Source: Vespula vulgaris (lineage: Eukaryota; Arthropoda; Insecta; Hymenoptera; Vespidae). From it: a DNA stretch of 64,000 nucleotides. Positions 13,180-28,905 of this stretch are shown one piece after another. Numbering within the stretch: position 1 is the first letter of the stretch; each line of letters starts with the position of its first letter. The notes under the pieces are model-generated. The model was given only the letters and a program-made list of their open reading frames with translations, was not told where the DNA came from and made no database searches. The DNA lies in the NCBI RefSeq assembly GCF_905475345.1, contig NC_066600.1:5133001-5197000 (forward strand). Reading direction: 5' to 3'. Made by a program: the position numbers and the translations under genes.

Positions 13180-14086
13180 AAGTGTAAACGAATCGAGAAT
13201 TTGAATAAAACAAAGAACGATATCGAGATTAAATTGAAAAGAAACTTTGTTAGCTCTTGACAAAAAGGCATTCGATAAGGAAGCATTAGGCGTCCAAAGT
13301 ACAATTATATCAAAAACCCATTCAACTTAATGAAGATTACATATGTATCTGATTATGATACCTTATATTTCTTATTACTCATATAAAAGAAAAGAAAAAG
13401 AAAAAAAAAACAGTTAAGAAGAATAAGAAAGGAATCTCATCTTTATTTCCCAATATCTTCAATTATGATTGATTTACAAAGACAATAAGAATAATAATAA
13501 CAATAATAATAACAACAATAATATGAAGAAGAAGAAGAAGAACAAAGTATCTTGGTATATTCAATTTTGCTTTCTTGTTCTTATGTGGTATATGTAGCTA
13601 GTACAATGTAAATTTTAATGTGGGATTTTATTTAAACGTGTCATTTAATGCGTATTATGATTAATATGCATTATTCATACACATATCAATGTATGTGTAT
13701 TTAAATGAATGTAAAATTTATACGTCGTTGACAAATTAAATTTACAATATTGAAATAAGGGTGTCACGATCAGGTACACGCATCACGTTCGATCGTCGAC
13801 GATCTTTCAATATATAAAATATATCGATACCAAACGATATAACATTTGTTAAAAGGCATATACGTATGACGTACATACGCGTACACGTGCATACAGAAAA
13901 ATTGAGAAAAAAATAGCAAAATAGAGCGAGGAAGAGAGAGAGAGAGAGATGAAAGTTCATTGTTTACGAGGAAGGACGTCTGTCCTAACGAACGAAGTTT
14001 TCGATGAGGTCTCGTATTTTTCTATTCCTGTTGCTTTCTTTTCTTTTTTTGATTTTGAATAATTAATTAATTAAATTATAAAAATT

Positions 14087-14136
<50 letters not shown>

Positions 14137-14193
14137 TTACCCTGAAAGAAAAAGAGAATGTTTATAGCATTTACTAGCGGACGTATACAAAGC
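12078..14193 (+). repeat. macrosatellite unit 7 (CA-rich 5' variant)
   Basis: The 5' part carries a CA-rich stretch, CACATACACACACACAG, near 12296-12312 and lacks the AAGTATATAGTAG segment found in most units. This variant recurs in units 19, 24 and 25. The 3' half matches unit 1. Confidence 0.95.
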
Positions 14194-15156
14194 AAATCTT
14201 ATTACAATGGTTATATGTTTCTATATAAGCTGAAATATCTAAATACACCTTATCTTATTTACTTTTGGTCGAATATCGTATGAGATCAGTCTTTCGGCAA
14301 CTACCGAGTTGGAAACTTGAAAGATCCCGTATAAACATACTTTTGTAAATAGATAGATATGTATATATGTACATATGTACATAACTAGTCACAATATACA
14401 CACCCACACACTCATACACAAAGTATATAGTAGTCTTTCTCTTGGGTATTGCTTGAGATTTTATTACATTGTATAGACAGTAACGAGCAACCTTTGTGCT
14501 GCAAGGAGCCAAAATTACATATCTGATATTGTTATTGATACAATTCACTATGAACTAAAAATGTTTAAATTGATTAAAAAGAAATTAATACTTGATAGAA
14601 AATGAAAAAATTACACATTATTGAAGGGAATTTGATATTTTCGGCATCAATTTACAATGAAATGTTTTCTATAATCCTATTGATTTTTTATTAGCAATAC
14701 TTTTAATGTGTACGCATAAATGTATGTATATATATTTTTGTAATGGAACGAAATCTATTAGTTGTTTATTTTTAATTAGATATATGATTCTACTTCTAGT
14801 TAATAAACTTTACATTATTATATTGGAAGATACAACGGAAGATATCGAATTAAACTCTAATAGAATCTTTTATTCGTTTGTCGTTAACGTTAAGACTTTT
14901 GATAAAAGATTTCAATACTTCGGTTAATAGTTAAAATGCCTTTCAACTGGCCGTAGATAACAAAGCTCTTCACAAATGTATCAACGTAAGATGTAATACC
15001 ACTGATTAAGAAATTCACTAATTATAGTCGACTATTGTCATTTTTCGATGCAAGATGTAAGTCGTATTTGCATTGATACGCAGATGAATACGTATATGAT
15101 AATGTTTTTTTATAAACCCTGAGTTACTCATTTCTGATACAGATTGAGATATATAC

Positions 15157-15213
<57 letters not shown>

Positions 15214-15264
15214 TTTTATATATATATATACATATATACTAAAATTATATATATATATATATAT

Positions 15265-15303
<39 letters not shown>

Positions 15304-16058
15304 AAGTGTAAACGAATCGAGAATTTGAATAAAACAAAGAACGATATCGAGATTATATTGAAAAGAAACTTTGTTAGCTCTTGACAAAAAGGCATTCGAT
15401 AAGGAAGCATTAGGCGTCCAAAGTACAATTATATCAAAAACCCATTCAACTTAATGAAGATTACATATGTATCTGATTATGATACCTTATATTTCTTATT
15501 ACTCATATAAAAGAAAAGAAAAAGAAAAAAAAACAGTTAAGAAGAATAAGAAAGGAATCTCATCTTTATTTCCCAATATCTTCAATTATGATTGATTTCT
15601 AAATACAATAAGGATAATAATAACAATAATGACAACAACAATAATATGAAGAAGAAGAAGAAGAATAAAGTATCTTTGTATACTCAATTTTGCTTACTTG
15701 TTCTTATGTGGTATATGTATCTAGTACAATGTAAATTTTAATGAGGGATTTTATTTAAACGTGTCATTTAATGCGTATTATGATTAATATGCATTATTCA
15801 TACACATATCAATGTATGTGTATTTAAATGAATATAGAATTTATACCTCGTTGACAAATTAAATTTACAATATTGAAATAAGCGTGTCACGATCAGGTAC
15901 ACGCATCACGTTCGATCGTCGACGATCTTTCTATATATAAAATATATCGATACCAAACGATATTACATTTGTTAAAAGGCATATACGTATTACATACATA
16001 CGCGTACACGTGCATACAGAAAAATTAAGAAAAAAATAGCAAAACAGAGCGAGGAAGA

Positions 16059-16090
<32 letters not shown>

Positions 16091-16224
16091 TGAAAGTACA
16101 TTGTTTTCGAGCAAGGACGTCTGTCCGAACAAACGGAGTTTTCGATGAGGTCTCGTATTTTTCTATTCCTGTTGCTTTCTTTTATTTTTTGATTTTGATT
16201 AATTAACTTATTAAATTATAAAAA

Positions 16225-16257
<33 letters not shown>

Positions 16258-16335
16258 CTATATACATATATAATATTATTACATTGAAAGAAAAAGAGAA
16301 TGTTTATATCATTTACTAGCTGACGTTTACAAAGC
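14194..16335 (+). repeat. macrosatellite unit 8 (full length, mosaic)
   Basis: The first 0.75 kb matches unit 2 at an offset of about 12.06 kb. The remainder is of the long-TA type and resembles unit 5, including the interrupted GA tract near 16055-16090. The subfamily switch inside one unit indicates recombination. Confidence 0.95.
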
Positions 16336-17284
16336 AAATCTTATTACAATGTTTATATGTTTCTATATAAGCTGACATATCTCAATACACCTTATGTTAT
16401 TTACTTTCTGTCGAATATCGTGTGAGATCAGTCTTTCGGCAACCACCGAGGTGGAATGTTGGAAGATCCCATATAAACATACGTTTGTAAATAGATACAT
16501 ATGTACGTAACTAGATACATAATATACACACCCACGCACACATACACAAAGTATATAGTAGTCTTTCTCTTGGGTATTGCTTGAGATTTTATTACATTGT
16601 ATAGACAGTAACGAGCAACCTTTGTGCTGCAAGGAGCCAAAATTACATATCTGATATTGTTATTGATACAATTCACTATGAACTAAAAATGTTTAAATTG
16701 ATTAAAAAGAAATTAATACTTGATAGAAAATGAAAAAATTACACATTATTGAAGGGAATTTGATATTTTCGGCATCAATTTACAATGAAATGTTTTCTAT
16801 AATCCTATTGATTTTTTATTAGCAATACTTTTAATGTGTACGCATAAATGTATGTATATATATTTTTGTAATGGAACGAAATCTATTAGTTGTTTATTTT
16901 TAATTAGATATATGATTCTACTTCTAGTTAATAAACTTTACATTATTATATTGGCAGATACAATGGAAGATATCGAATTAAACTCTAATACAATCTTTTA
17001 TTCGTTTGTCGTTAAAGTTAAGACTTTTGATAAAAGATTTCAATACTTCGGTTAATAGTTAAAATGCCTTTCAACTGGCCGTAGATAACAAAGCTCTTCA
17101 CAAATGTATCAACGTAAGATGTAATACCACTGATTAAGAAATTCACTAATTATAGTCGACTATTGTCATTTTTCGATGCAAGATGTAAGTCGTATTTGCA
17201 TTGATACGCAGATGAATACGTATATGATAATGTTTTTTTATAAACCCTGAGTTACTCATTTCTGATACAGATTGAGATATATAC

Positions 17285-17327
<43 letters not shown>

Positions 17328-17352
17328 TTTTATATATATATACATATATACT

Positions 17353-17427
<75 letters not shown>

Positions 17428-18447
17428 AAGTGTAAACGAATCGAGAATTTGAATAAAACAAAGAACGATATCGAGATTAAATTGAAAAGAAACTTTGTTA
17501 GCTCTTGACAAAAAGGCATTCGATAAGGAAGCATTAGGCGTCCAAAGTACAATTATATCAAAAACCCATTCAACTTAATGAAGATTACATATGTATCTGA
17601 TTATGATACCTTATATTTCTTATTACTCATATAAAAGAAAAGAAAAAGAAAAAAAAACAGTTAAGAAGAATAAGAAAGGAATCTAATCTTTATTTCCCAA
17701 TATCTTCAATTATGATTGATTTCTAAATACAATAAGGATAATAATAACAATAATGACAACAACAATAATATGAAGAAGAAGAAGAAGAATAAAGTATCTT
17801 TGTATATTCAATTTTGCTTACTTGTTCTTATGTGGTATATGTATCTAGTACAATGTAAATTTTAATGTGGGATTTTATTTAAACGTGTCATTTAATGCGT
17901 ATTATGATTAATATGCATTATTCATACACATATCAATGTATGTGTATTTAAATGAATATAGAATTTATACCTCGTTGACAAATTAAATTTACAATATTGA
18001 AATAAGCGTGTCACGATCAGGTACACGCATCACGTTCGATCGTCGACGATCTTTCTATATATAAAATATATCGATACCAAACGATATTACATTTGTTAAA
18101 AGGCATATACGTATTACGTACATACGCGTACACGTGCATACAGAAAAATTAAGAAAAAAATAGCAAAACAGAGCGAGGAAGAGAGAGTGAGAGAGAGAGA
18201 GAGAGAGAGAGATGAAAGTACATTGTTTTCGAGCAAGGACGTCTGTCCGAACAAACGGAGTTTTCGATGAGGTCTCGTATTTTTCTATTCCTGTTGCTTT
18301 CTTTTATTTTTTGATTTTGATTAATTACCTTATTAAATTATAAAAATTTTAATATATATATATATATATCTATATACATATATAATATTATTACATTGAA
18401 AGAAAAAGAAAATGTTTATATCATTTACTAGCTGACGTTTACAAAGC
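16336..18447 (+). repeat. macrosatellite unit 9 (full length)
   Basis: The unit is 2112 bp and nearly identical to the adjacent unit 10 through most of its length. Both share a composite 5' end: the TACGTAACTAG form followed by the GTGCTGCAAGGAGCC form. This points to a local one-unit duplication. Confidence 0.95.
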
Positions 18448-19406
18448 AAATCTTATTACAATGTTTATATGTTTCTATATAAGCTGTAATATCTCAATAC
18501 ACCTTATGTTATTTACTTTCTGTCGAATATCGTGTGAGATCAGTCTTTCGGCAACCACCGAGGTGGAATGTTGGAAGATCCCATATAAACATACGTTTGT
18601 AAATAGATACATATGTACGTAACTAGATACATAATATACACACCCACGCACACATACACAAAGTATATAGTAGTCTTTCTCTTGGGTATTGCTTGAGATT
18701 TTATTACATTGTATAGACAGTAACGAGCAACCTTTGTGCTGCAAGGAGCCAAAATTACATATCTGATATTCTTATTGATACAATTCACTATGAACTAAAA
18801 ATGTTTAAATTGATTAAAAAGAAATTAATACTTAATAGAAAATGAAAAAATTACACATTATTGAAGGGAATTTGATATTTTCGGCATCAATTTACAATGA
18901 AATGTTTTCTATAATCCTATTGATTTTTTATTAGCAATACTTTTAATGTGTACGCATAAATGTATGTATATATATTTTTGTAATGGAACGAAATCTATTA
19001 GTTGTTTATTTTTAATTAGATATATGATTCTACTTCTAGTTAATAAACTTTACATTATTATATTGGAAGATACAATGGAAGATATCGAATTAAACTCTAA
19101 TACAATCTTTTATTCGTTTGTCGTTAACGTTAAGACTTTTGATAAAAGATTTCAATACTTCGGTTAATAGTTAAAATGCCTTTCAACTGGCCGTAGATAA
19201 CAAAGCTCTTCACAAATGTATCAACGTAAGATGTAATACCACTGATTAAGAAATTCACTAATTATAGTCGACTATTGTCATTTTTCGATGCAAGATGTAA
19301 GTCGTATTTGCATTGATACGCAGATGAATACGTATATGATAATGTTTTTTTATAAACCCTGAGTTACTCATTTCTGATACAGATTGAGATATATACAGAT
19401 ATATAT

Positions 19407-19453
<47 letters not shown>

Positions 19454-19480
19454 TTTTATATATATATATACATATATACT

Positions 19481-19567
<87 letters not shown>

Positions 19568-20483
19568 AAGTGTAAACGAATCGAGAATTTGAATAAAACA
19601 AAGAACGATATCGAGATTATATTGAAAAGAAACTTTGTTAGCTCTTGACAAAAAGGCATTCGATAAGGAAGCATTAGGCGTCCAAAGTACAATTATATCA
19701 AAAACCCATTCAACTTAATGAAGATTACATATGTATCTGATTATGATACCTTATATTTCTTATTACTCATATAAAAGAAAAGAAAAAGAAAAAAAAAACA
19801 GTTAAGAAGAATAAGAAAGGAATCTCATCTTTATTTCCCAATATCTTCAATTATGATTGATTTCTAAATACAATAAGGATAATAATAACAATAATGACAA
19901 CAACAATAATATGAAGAAGAAGAAGAAGAATAAAGTATCTTGGTATATTCAATTTTGCTTACTTGTTCTTATGTGGTATATGTATCTAGTACAATGTAAA
20001 TTTTGATGTGGGATTTCAATTAAACGTGTCATTTAATGCGTATTATGATTAATATGCATTATTCATACACATATGAATGTATGTATATTTAAATGAATAT
20101 AGAATTTATACCTTGTTGACAAATTAAATTTACAATATTGAAATAAGCGTGTCACGATCAGGTACACGCATCACGTTCGATCATCGACGATCTTTCTATA
20201 TATAAAATATATCGATACCAAACGATATTACATTCGCTAAAATGCATATACGTATTACGTACGTACTCGTAGACGTGCATACAGAAAAATTAAGAAAAAA
20301 ATAGCAAAACAGAGCGAGGAAGAGAGAGTGAGAGAGAGAGAGAGAGAGATGAAAGTACATTGTTTTCGAGCAAGGACGTCTGTTCGAACAAACGGAGTTT
20401 TCGATGAGGTCTCGTATTTTTCTATTCCTGTTGCTTTCTTTTATTTTTTGATTTTGATTAATTAACTTATTAAATTATAAAAA

Positions 20484-20529
<46 letters not shown>

Positions 20530-20594
20530 TAATATTATTACATTGAAAGAAAAAGAGAATGTTTATACCATTTACTAGCTGACGTTTACAATGC
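18448..20594 (+). repeat. macrosatellite unit 10 (full length)
   Basis: A sister of unit 9 in its 5' half. The 3' half switches to the form of units 6 and 11 (TTTTGATGTGGGATTTCAATT near 20000). The conserved palindrome of the core is mutated to GATCATCGACGATC near 20180, a change shared with unit 22. Confidence 0.95.
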
Positions 20595-21544
20595 AAATCT
20601 TATTACAATGTTTATATGTTTCTATATAAGCTGAAATATCTCAATACACCTTATGTTATTTACTTTCTGTCGAATATCGTATGAGTTCAGTCTTTCGGCA
20701 ACCACCGAGGTGGATTGTTGGAAGATCCCATATAAACATACGTTTGGAAATAGATACATATGTACGTAACTAGATACATAATATACACACCCACGCACAC
20801 ATACACAAAGTATATAGTAGTCTTTCTCTTGGGTATTGCTTGAGATTTTCTTATATTGTATGGACAGTAACGAGCAACCTTTGTTCTGCAATGAGCCAAA
20901 ATTAAATATCTGATATTGTTATTGATAGAATTCATTATGAACTAAAAATGTTTAAATTGATTAACAGAGAAATTAATACTTGGTAGAAAAAGAAAAAATT
21001 ACACATTATTGAAGGGTATTTGTTATTTTCGGCATCAATTTACAATGAATTGTTTTCTATAATTCCATTGATTTTTTATTAGCAATACTTTTAATGTGTA
21101 CGCATAAATGTATGTATATATATTTTTGTAATGGAACGAAATCTATTAGTTGTTTATTTTTAATTAGATATATGATTCTACTTCTAGTTAATAAACTTTA
21201 CATTATTATATTGGAAGATACAATGGAAGATATCGAATTAAACTCTTATACAATCTTTTATTCGTTTGTCGTTAACGTTAAGACTTTTGATAAAAGATTT
21301 CAATACTTCGGTTAATAGTTAAAATGCCTTTCAACTGGCCGTAGATAACAAAGCTCTTCACAAATGTATCAACGTAAGATGTAATACCACTGATTAAGAA
21401 ATTCACTAATTATAGTCGACTATTGTCATCTTTTGATGCAAGATGTAAGTCGTATTTGCATTGATACGCAGATGAATACGTATATGATAATGTTTTTTTA
21501 TAAACCCTGAGTTACTCATTTCTGATACAGATTGAGATATATAC

Positions 21545-21599
<55 letters not shown>

Positions 21600-22586
21600 T
21601 TTTATATATATATATATATATACTAAAATTATATATATATATATATACAGAGAGAGAGAGAGAGAGAGAGAGAGGAAAGAAAGGGTAAACGAATCGAGAA
21701 TTTGAATAAAACAAAGAACGATATCGAGATTAAATTGAAAAGAAACTTTGTTAGCTCTTGACAAAAAGGCATTCGATAAGGAAGCATGAGGCGTCCAAAG
21801 TACAATTATATCAAAAACCCATTCAAATTAAAGAGGATTACATATGTATCTGATTATGATACCTTATATTTCTTATTACTCATATAAAAGAAAAGAAAAA
21901 GAAAAAAAAAACAGTTAAGAAGAATAAGAAAGAAATCTCATCTTTATTTCCCAATATCTTCAATTATGATTGATTTCTAAATACAATAAGGATAATAATA
22001 ACAATAATGACAACAACAATAATATGAAGAAGAAGAAGAAGAATAAAGTATCTTGGTATATTCAATTTTGCTTACTTGTTCTTATGTGGTATATGTATCT
22101 AGTACAATGTAAATTTTGATGTGGGATTTCAATTAAACGTGTCATTTAATGCGTATTATGATTAATATGCATTATTCATACACATATGAATGTATGTATA
22201 TTTAAATGAATATAGAATTTGTACCTTGTTGACAAATTAAATTTACAATATTGAAATAAGCGTGTCACGATCAGGTACACGCATCACGTTCGATCGTCGA
22301 CGATCTTTCTATATATAAAATATATCGATACCAAACGATATTACATTCGCTAAAATGCATATACGTATTACGTACGTACTCGTAGACGTGCATACAGAAA
22401 AATTAAGAAAAAAATAGCAAAACAGAGCGAGGAAGAGAGAGAGAGAGAGATGAAAGTACATTGTTTTTGAGGAAGGACGTCTGTCCAAACGAACGGAGTT
22501 TTCGATGAGGTCTCATATTTTTCTATTGCTGTTGCTTTCTTTTATTTTTTGATTTTGATTAATTAACTAATTAAATTATAAAAATT

Positions 22587-22632
<46 letters not shown>

Positions 22633-22689
22633 TTACACTGAAAGAAAAAGAGAATGTTTATACCATTTACTAGCTGACGTATACAATGC
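20595..22689 (+). repeat. macrosatellite unit 11 (full length)
   Basis: The 5' 0.9 kb matches unit 23 at an offset of 23,973 bp, including the private changes GGTGGATTGTTGG near 20710 and CGTTTGGAAATAG near 20742. The first GA tract carries a GG interruption (AGAGGAAAG near 21672). Confidence 0.95.
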
Positions 22690-23639
22690 AAATCTTATTA
22701 CAATGCTTATATGTTTCTATCTAAGCTGAAATATCTAAGTACACCTTATGTTATTTACTTTCTGTCGAATATCGTTTGAGATCAGTCTTTCGGCAACCAC
22801 CGAGGTGGAATGTTGGAAGATCCCATATAAACATACGTTTGTAAATAGATACATATGTACGTAACTAGATACATAATATACACACCCACGCACACATACA
22901 CAAAGTATATAGTAGTCTTTCTCTTGGGTATTGCTTGAGATTTTCTTATATTGTATGGACAGTAACGAGCAACCTTTGTTCTGCAATGAGCCAAAATTAA
23001 ATATCTGATATTGTTATTGATAGAATTCATTATGAACTAAAAATGTTTAAATTGATTAACAGAGAAATTAATACTTGGTAGAAAAAGAAAAAATTACACA
23101 TTATTGAAGGGTACTTGTTATTTTCGGCATCAATTTACAATGAAATGTTTTCTATAATTCCATTGATTTTTTATTAGCAATACTTTTAATGTGTACGCAT
23201 AAATGTATGTATATATATTTTTGTAATGGAACGAAATCTATTAGTTGTTTATTTTTAATTAGATATATGATTCTACTTCTAGTTAATAAACTTTACATTA
23301 TTATATTGGAAGATACAATGGAAGATATCGAATTAAACTCTAATACAATCTTTTATTCGTTTGTCGTTAACGTTAAGACTTTTGATAAAAGATTTCAATA
23401 CTTCGGTTAATAGTTAAAATGCCTTTCAACTGGCCGTAGATAACAAAGCTCTTCACAAATGTATCAACGTAAGATGTAATACCACTGATTAAGAAATTCA
23501 CTAATTATAGTCGACTATTGTCATTTTTCGATGCAAGATGTAAGTCGTATTTGCATTGATACGCAGATGAATACGTATATGATAATGTTTTTTTATAAAC
23601 CCTGAGTTACTCATTTCTGATACAGATTGAGATATATAC

Positions 23640-23684
<45 letters not shown>

Positions 23685-23711
23685 TTTTATATATATATAT
23701 ACATATATACT

Positions 23712-23802
<91 letters not shown>

Positions 23803-24711
23803 AAGTGTAAACGAATCGAGAATTTGAATAAAACAAAGAACGATATCGAGATTATATTGAAAAGAAACTTTGTTAGCTCTTGACAAAAAGGCATTCGATA
23901 AGGAAGCATTAGGCGTCCAAAGTACAATTATATCAAAAACCCATTCAACTTAATGAAGATTACATATGTATCTGATTATAATACCTTATATTTCTTATTA
24001 CTCATATAAAAGAAAAGAAAAAGAAAAAAAAAACAGTTAAGAAGAATAAGAAAGGAATCTCATCTTTATTTCCCAATATCTTCAATTATGATTGATTTAC
24101 AAAGACAATAAGAATAATAATAACAATAATAATAACAACAATAATATGAAGAAGAAGAAGAAGAACAAAGTATCTTGGTATATTCTATTTTGCTTTCTTG
24201 TTCTTATGTGGTATATGTAGCTAGTACATTGTAAATTTTAATGTGGGATTTTATTTAAACGTGTCATTTAATGCGTATTATGATTAATATGCATTATTCA
24301 TACACATATCAATGTATGTGTATTTAAATGAATGTAAAATTTATACCTCGTTGACAAATTAAATTTACAATATTGAAATAAGGGTGTCACGATCAGGTAC
24401 ACGCATCACGTTCGATCGTCGACGATCTTTCAATATATAAAATATATCGATACCAAACGATATTACATTTGTTAAAAGGCATATACGTATTACGTACATA
24501 CGCGTACACGTGCATACAGAAAAATTAAGAAAAAAATAGCAAAATAGAGCGAGGAAGAGTGAGAGAGAGAGATGAAAGTTCATTGTTTACGAGGAAGGAC
24601 GTCTGTCCTAACAAACGGAGTTTTCGATGAGGTCTCGTATTTTTCTATTCCTGTTGCTTTCTTTTATTTTTTGATTTTGATTATTTAACTAATTAAATTA
24701 TTAAAATTTTA

Positions 24712-24766
<55 letters not shown>

Positions 24767-24823
24767 TCACACTGAAAGAAAAAGAGAATGTTTATACCAT
24801 TTACTAGCTGACTTATACAAAGC
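22690..24823 (+). repeat. macrosatellite unit 12 (full length, long-TA type)
   Basis: The unit has one of the longer second TA tracts, about 23718-23769. The 3' half matches unit 19 at an offset of about 13.56 kb. Confidence 0.95.
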
Positions 24824-25832
24824 AAATTTTATTACAATGTTTATATGTTTCTATATAAGCTGAAATATCTAAATACAACTTATGTTATTTACTTTCTTTC
24901 GAATATCGTATGAGATCAGTCTTTCGGCAACCACCGAGTTGGAAACTTGAAAGATCCCGTTTAAACATACGTTTGTAAATAGATAGATATGTATATATGT
25001 ACATATGTACATAACTAGTCACAATATACACACCCACACACTCATACACAAAGTATATAGTAGTCTTTCTCTTGGGTATTGCTTGAGATTTTATTATATT
25101 GTATAGACAGTAACGAGCAACCTTTGTTCTGCAATGAGCCAAAATTAAATATCTGATATTGTTATTGATAGAATTCATTATGAACTAAAAATGCTTATAT
25201 TGATTAAAAAAGGAATTAATGCTTGATAGAAAAAGAAAAAATTACACATTATTGAAGGGTATTTGTTATTTTCGGCATCAATTTACAATGAAATGTTTTC
25301 TATAATTCCATTGATTTTTTATTAGCAATACTTTTAATGTGTACGCATAAATGTATGTATATATATTTTTGTAATGGAACGAAATCTATTAGTTGTTTAT
25401 TTTTAATTACATATATGATTCTACTTCTCGTTAATAAACTTTACATTATTATATTGGAAGATACATTGGAAGATATTGAAATAAACTCTAATACAATCTT
25501 TTATTCGTTTGTCGTTAAAGTTACGAGTTTTGATAAATGATTTCGATACTTCGGTTAATAGTTAAAATGCGTTTCAACTGGCCGTAGATAACAAAGCTCT
25601 TCACAAATGTATCAACGTAAGATGTAATACCAGTGATTAAGAAATTCACTAATTAGAGTCGACTATTATCATTTTTCGATGCAAAATGTTAGTTGTAATT
25701 GCATTGATACGTACATGAATACGTATATGATAATGTTTTTTTATAAACCCTGAGTTACTCATTTCTGATACAGATTCAGATATATACAGATATATATATG
25801 TATTATATATTATATATAATATGTATATATAT

Positions 25833-25871
<39 letters not shown>

Positions 25872-26860
25872 AAGGGTAAACGAATCGAGAATTTGAATGA
25901 AACAAAGAACGATATCGAGATTAAATTGAAAAGAAACTTTGTTAGCTCTTGACAAAAAGGCATTCGATAAGGAAGCATTAGCCGTCCAAATAACAATTAT
26001 ATCAAAGACCTATTCAAATGAAAGACGATTACATAGGTATCCTATTATGATCCTTATACTTCTTATTATTCATATAAAAGAAAAGAAGAAGAAAAAAAAC
26101 AGTTAAGAAGATTAAGAAAGAAATTTCATGTTTATTTCCCAATATCTTCAATTATGATTGATTTATAAAGACAATAAGAATAATAATAACAATAATAATA
26201 ACAACAATAATATGAAGAAGAAGAAGAAGAACAAAGTATCTTGGTATATTCAATTTTGCTTTCTTGTTCTTATGTGGTATATGTAGCTAGTACAATGTAA
26301 ATTTTAATGTGGGATTTCATTTAAACGTGTCATTTAATGCGTATTATGATTAATATGTATTATTCATACACATATGAATGTATGCATATTTAAATGAATA
26401 TAGAATTCATACCTCGTTGACAAATTATATTTACAATATTGAAATAAGGGTGTCACGATCAGGTACACGCATCACGTTCGATCGTCGACGATCTTTCTAT
26501 ATATAAAATATATCGATACCAAACGATATTACATTTGTTAAAAGGCATATACGTATTACGTACATACGCGTACACGTGCATACAGAAAAATTAAGAAAAA
26601 AATAGCAAAATAGAGCGAGGAAGAGTGAGAGAGAGAGATGAAAGTTCATTGTTTACGAGGAAGGACGTCTGTCCTAACAAACGGAGTTTTCGATGAGGTC
26701 TCGTATTTTTCTATTCCTGTTGCTTTCTTTTCTTTTTTTGATTTTGATTAATTAACTAATTAAATTATAAAAATTTAAATATATATATATATATCTAATA
26801 TTATTACCCTGAAAGAAAAAGAGAATGTTTATAGCATTTACTAGCGGACGTATACAAAGC
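24824..26860 (+). repeat. macrosatellite unit 13 (short-TA type)
   Basis: The unit is 2037 bp. It matches unit 20 at an offset of 13,571 bp, and its second half matches unit 2 at 22,693 bp. It shares the ATTACATATATGATTC variant near 25406 with unit 20. Confidence 0.95.
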
Positions 26861-27869
26861 AAATCTTATTACAATGGTTATATGTTTCTATATAAGCTGA
26901 AATATCTAAATACAACTTATGTTATTTACTTTCTGTCGAATATCGTATGAGATCAGTCTTTCGGCAACCACCGAGTTAGAAACTTGAAAGATCCCGTTTA
27001 AACATACGTTTGTAAATAGATAGATATGTATATATGTACATATGTACATAACTAGACACAATATACACACCCACACACTCATACACAAAGTATATAGTAG
27101 TCTTTCTCTTGGGTATTGCTTGAGATTTTATTATATTGTATGGACAGTAACGAGCAACCTTTGTTCTGCAATGAGCCAAAATTAAATATCTGATATTGTT
27201 ATTGATAGAATTCATTATGAACTAAAAATGCTTATATTGATTAAAAAAGGAATTAATGCTTGATAGAAAAAGAAAAAATTGCACATTATTGAAGGGTATT
27301 TGTTATTTTCGGCATCAATTTACAATGAAATGTTTTCTATAATTCCATTGATTTTTTATTAGCAATACTTTTAATGTGTACGCATAAATGTATGTATATA
27401 TATTTTTGTAATGGAACGAAATCTATTAGTTGTTTATTTTTAATTAGATATATGATTCTACTTCTCGTTAATAAACTTTACATTATTATATTGGAAGATA
27501 CATTGGAAGATATTGAAATAAACTCTAATACAATCTTTTATTCGTTTGTCGTTAAAGTTACGAGTTTTGATAAATGATTTCGATACTTCGGTTAATAGTT
27601 AAAATGCGTTTCAACTGGCCGTAGATAACAAAGCTCTTCACAAATGTATCAACGTAAGAAGTAATACCAGTGATTAAGAAATTCACTAATTAGAGTCGAC
27701 TATTGTCATTTTTCGATGCAAAATGTAAGTTGTAATTGCATTGATACGTACATGAATACGTATATGATAATGTTTTTTTATAAACCCTGAGTTACTCATT
27801 TCTGATACAGATTCAGATATATACAGATATATATATGTATTATATATTATATATAATATGTATATATAT

Positions 27870-27908
<39 letters not shown>

Positions 27909-28905
27909 AAGGGTAAACGAATCGAGAATTTGAATGAAACAAAGAACGATATCGAGATTAAATTGAAAAGAAACTTTGTTAGCTCTTGACAAAAAGGCAT
28001 TCGATAAGGAAGCATTAGCCGTCCAAAGTACAATTATATCAAAGACCTATTCAAATGAAAGACGATTACATAGGTATCCTATTATGATACCTTATACTTC
28101 TTATTATTCATATAAAAGAAAAGAAGAAGAAAAAAAGCAGTTAAGAAGATTAAGAAAGAAATTTCATGTTTATTTCCCAATATCTTCAATTGTGATTGAT
28201 TTATAAAGGCAATAAGAATAATAATAACAATAATAATAACAACAATAATATGAAAAAGAAGAAGAAGAACAAAGTATCTTGGTATATTCAATTTTGCTTT
28301 CTTGTTCTTATGTGGTATATGTAGTTAGTACAATGTAAATTTTAATGTGGGATTTCATTTAAACGTGTCATTTAATGCGTATTATGATTAATATGTATTA
28401 TTCATACACATATGAATGTATGTATATTTAAATGAATATAGAATTCATACCTCGTTGACAAATTAAATTTACAATATTGAAATAAGGGTGTCACGATCAG
28501 GTACACGCATCACGTTCGATCGTCGACGATCTTTCTCTATATAAAATATATCGATACCAAACGATATTACATTTGTTAAAAGGCATGTACGTATTACGTA
28601 CATACGCGTACACGTGCATACAGAAAAATTAAGAAAAAAATAGCAAAATAGAGCGAGGAAGAGAGAGAGAGAGAGAGAGAAATGAAAGGTCATTGTTTAC
28701 GAGGAAGGACGTCTGTCCTAACAAACGGAGTTTTCGATGAGGTCTCGTATTTTTCTATTCCTGTTGCTTTCTTTTATTTTTTGATTTTCATTAATTAACT
28801 AATTAAATTATAAAAATTTTAATATATATATATATATATATAATATTATTACACTGAAAGAAAAAGATAATGTTTATACCATTTACTAGCTGACGTATAC
28901 AAAGC
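26861..28905 (+). repeat. macrosatellite unit 14 (short-TA type)
   Basis: The 5' 1.1 kb matches units 3 and 21. The 3' end has private changes (AATTGTGATTG near 28190, GGCAATAAG near 28208) and an extended GA tract near 28661-28680. Confidence 0.95.
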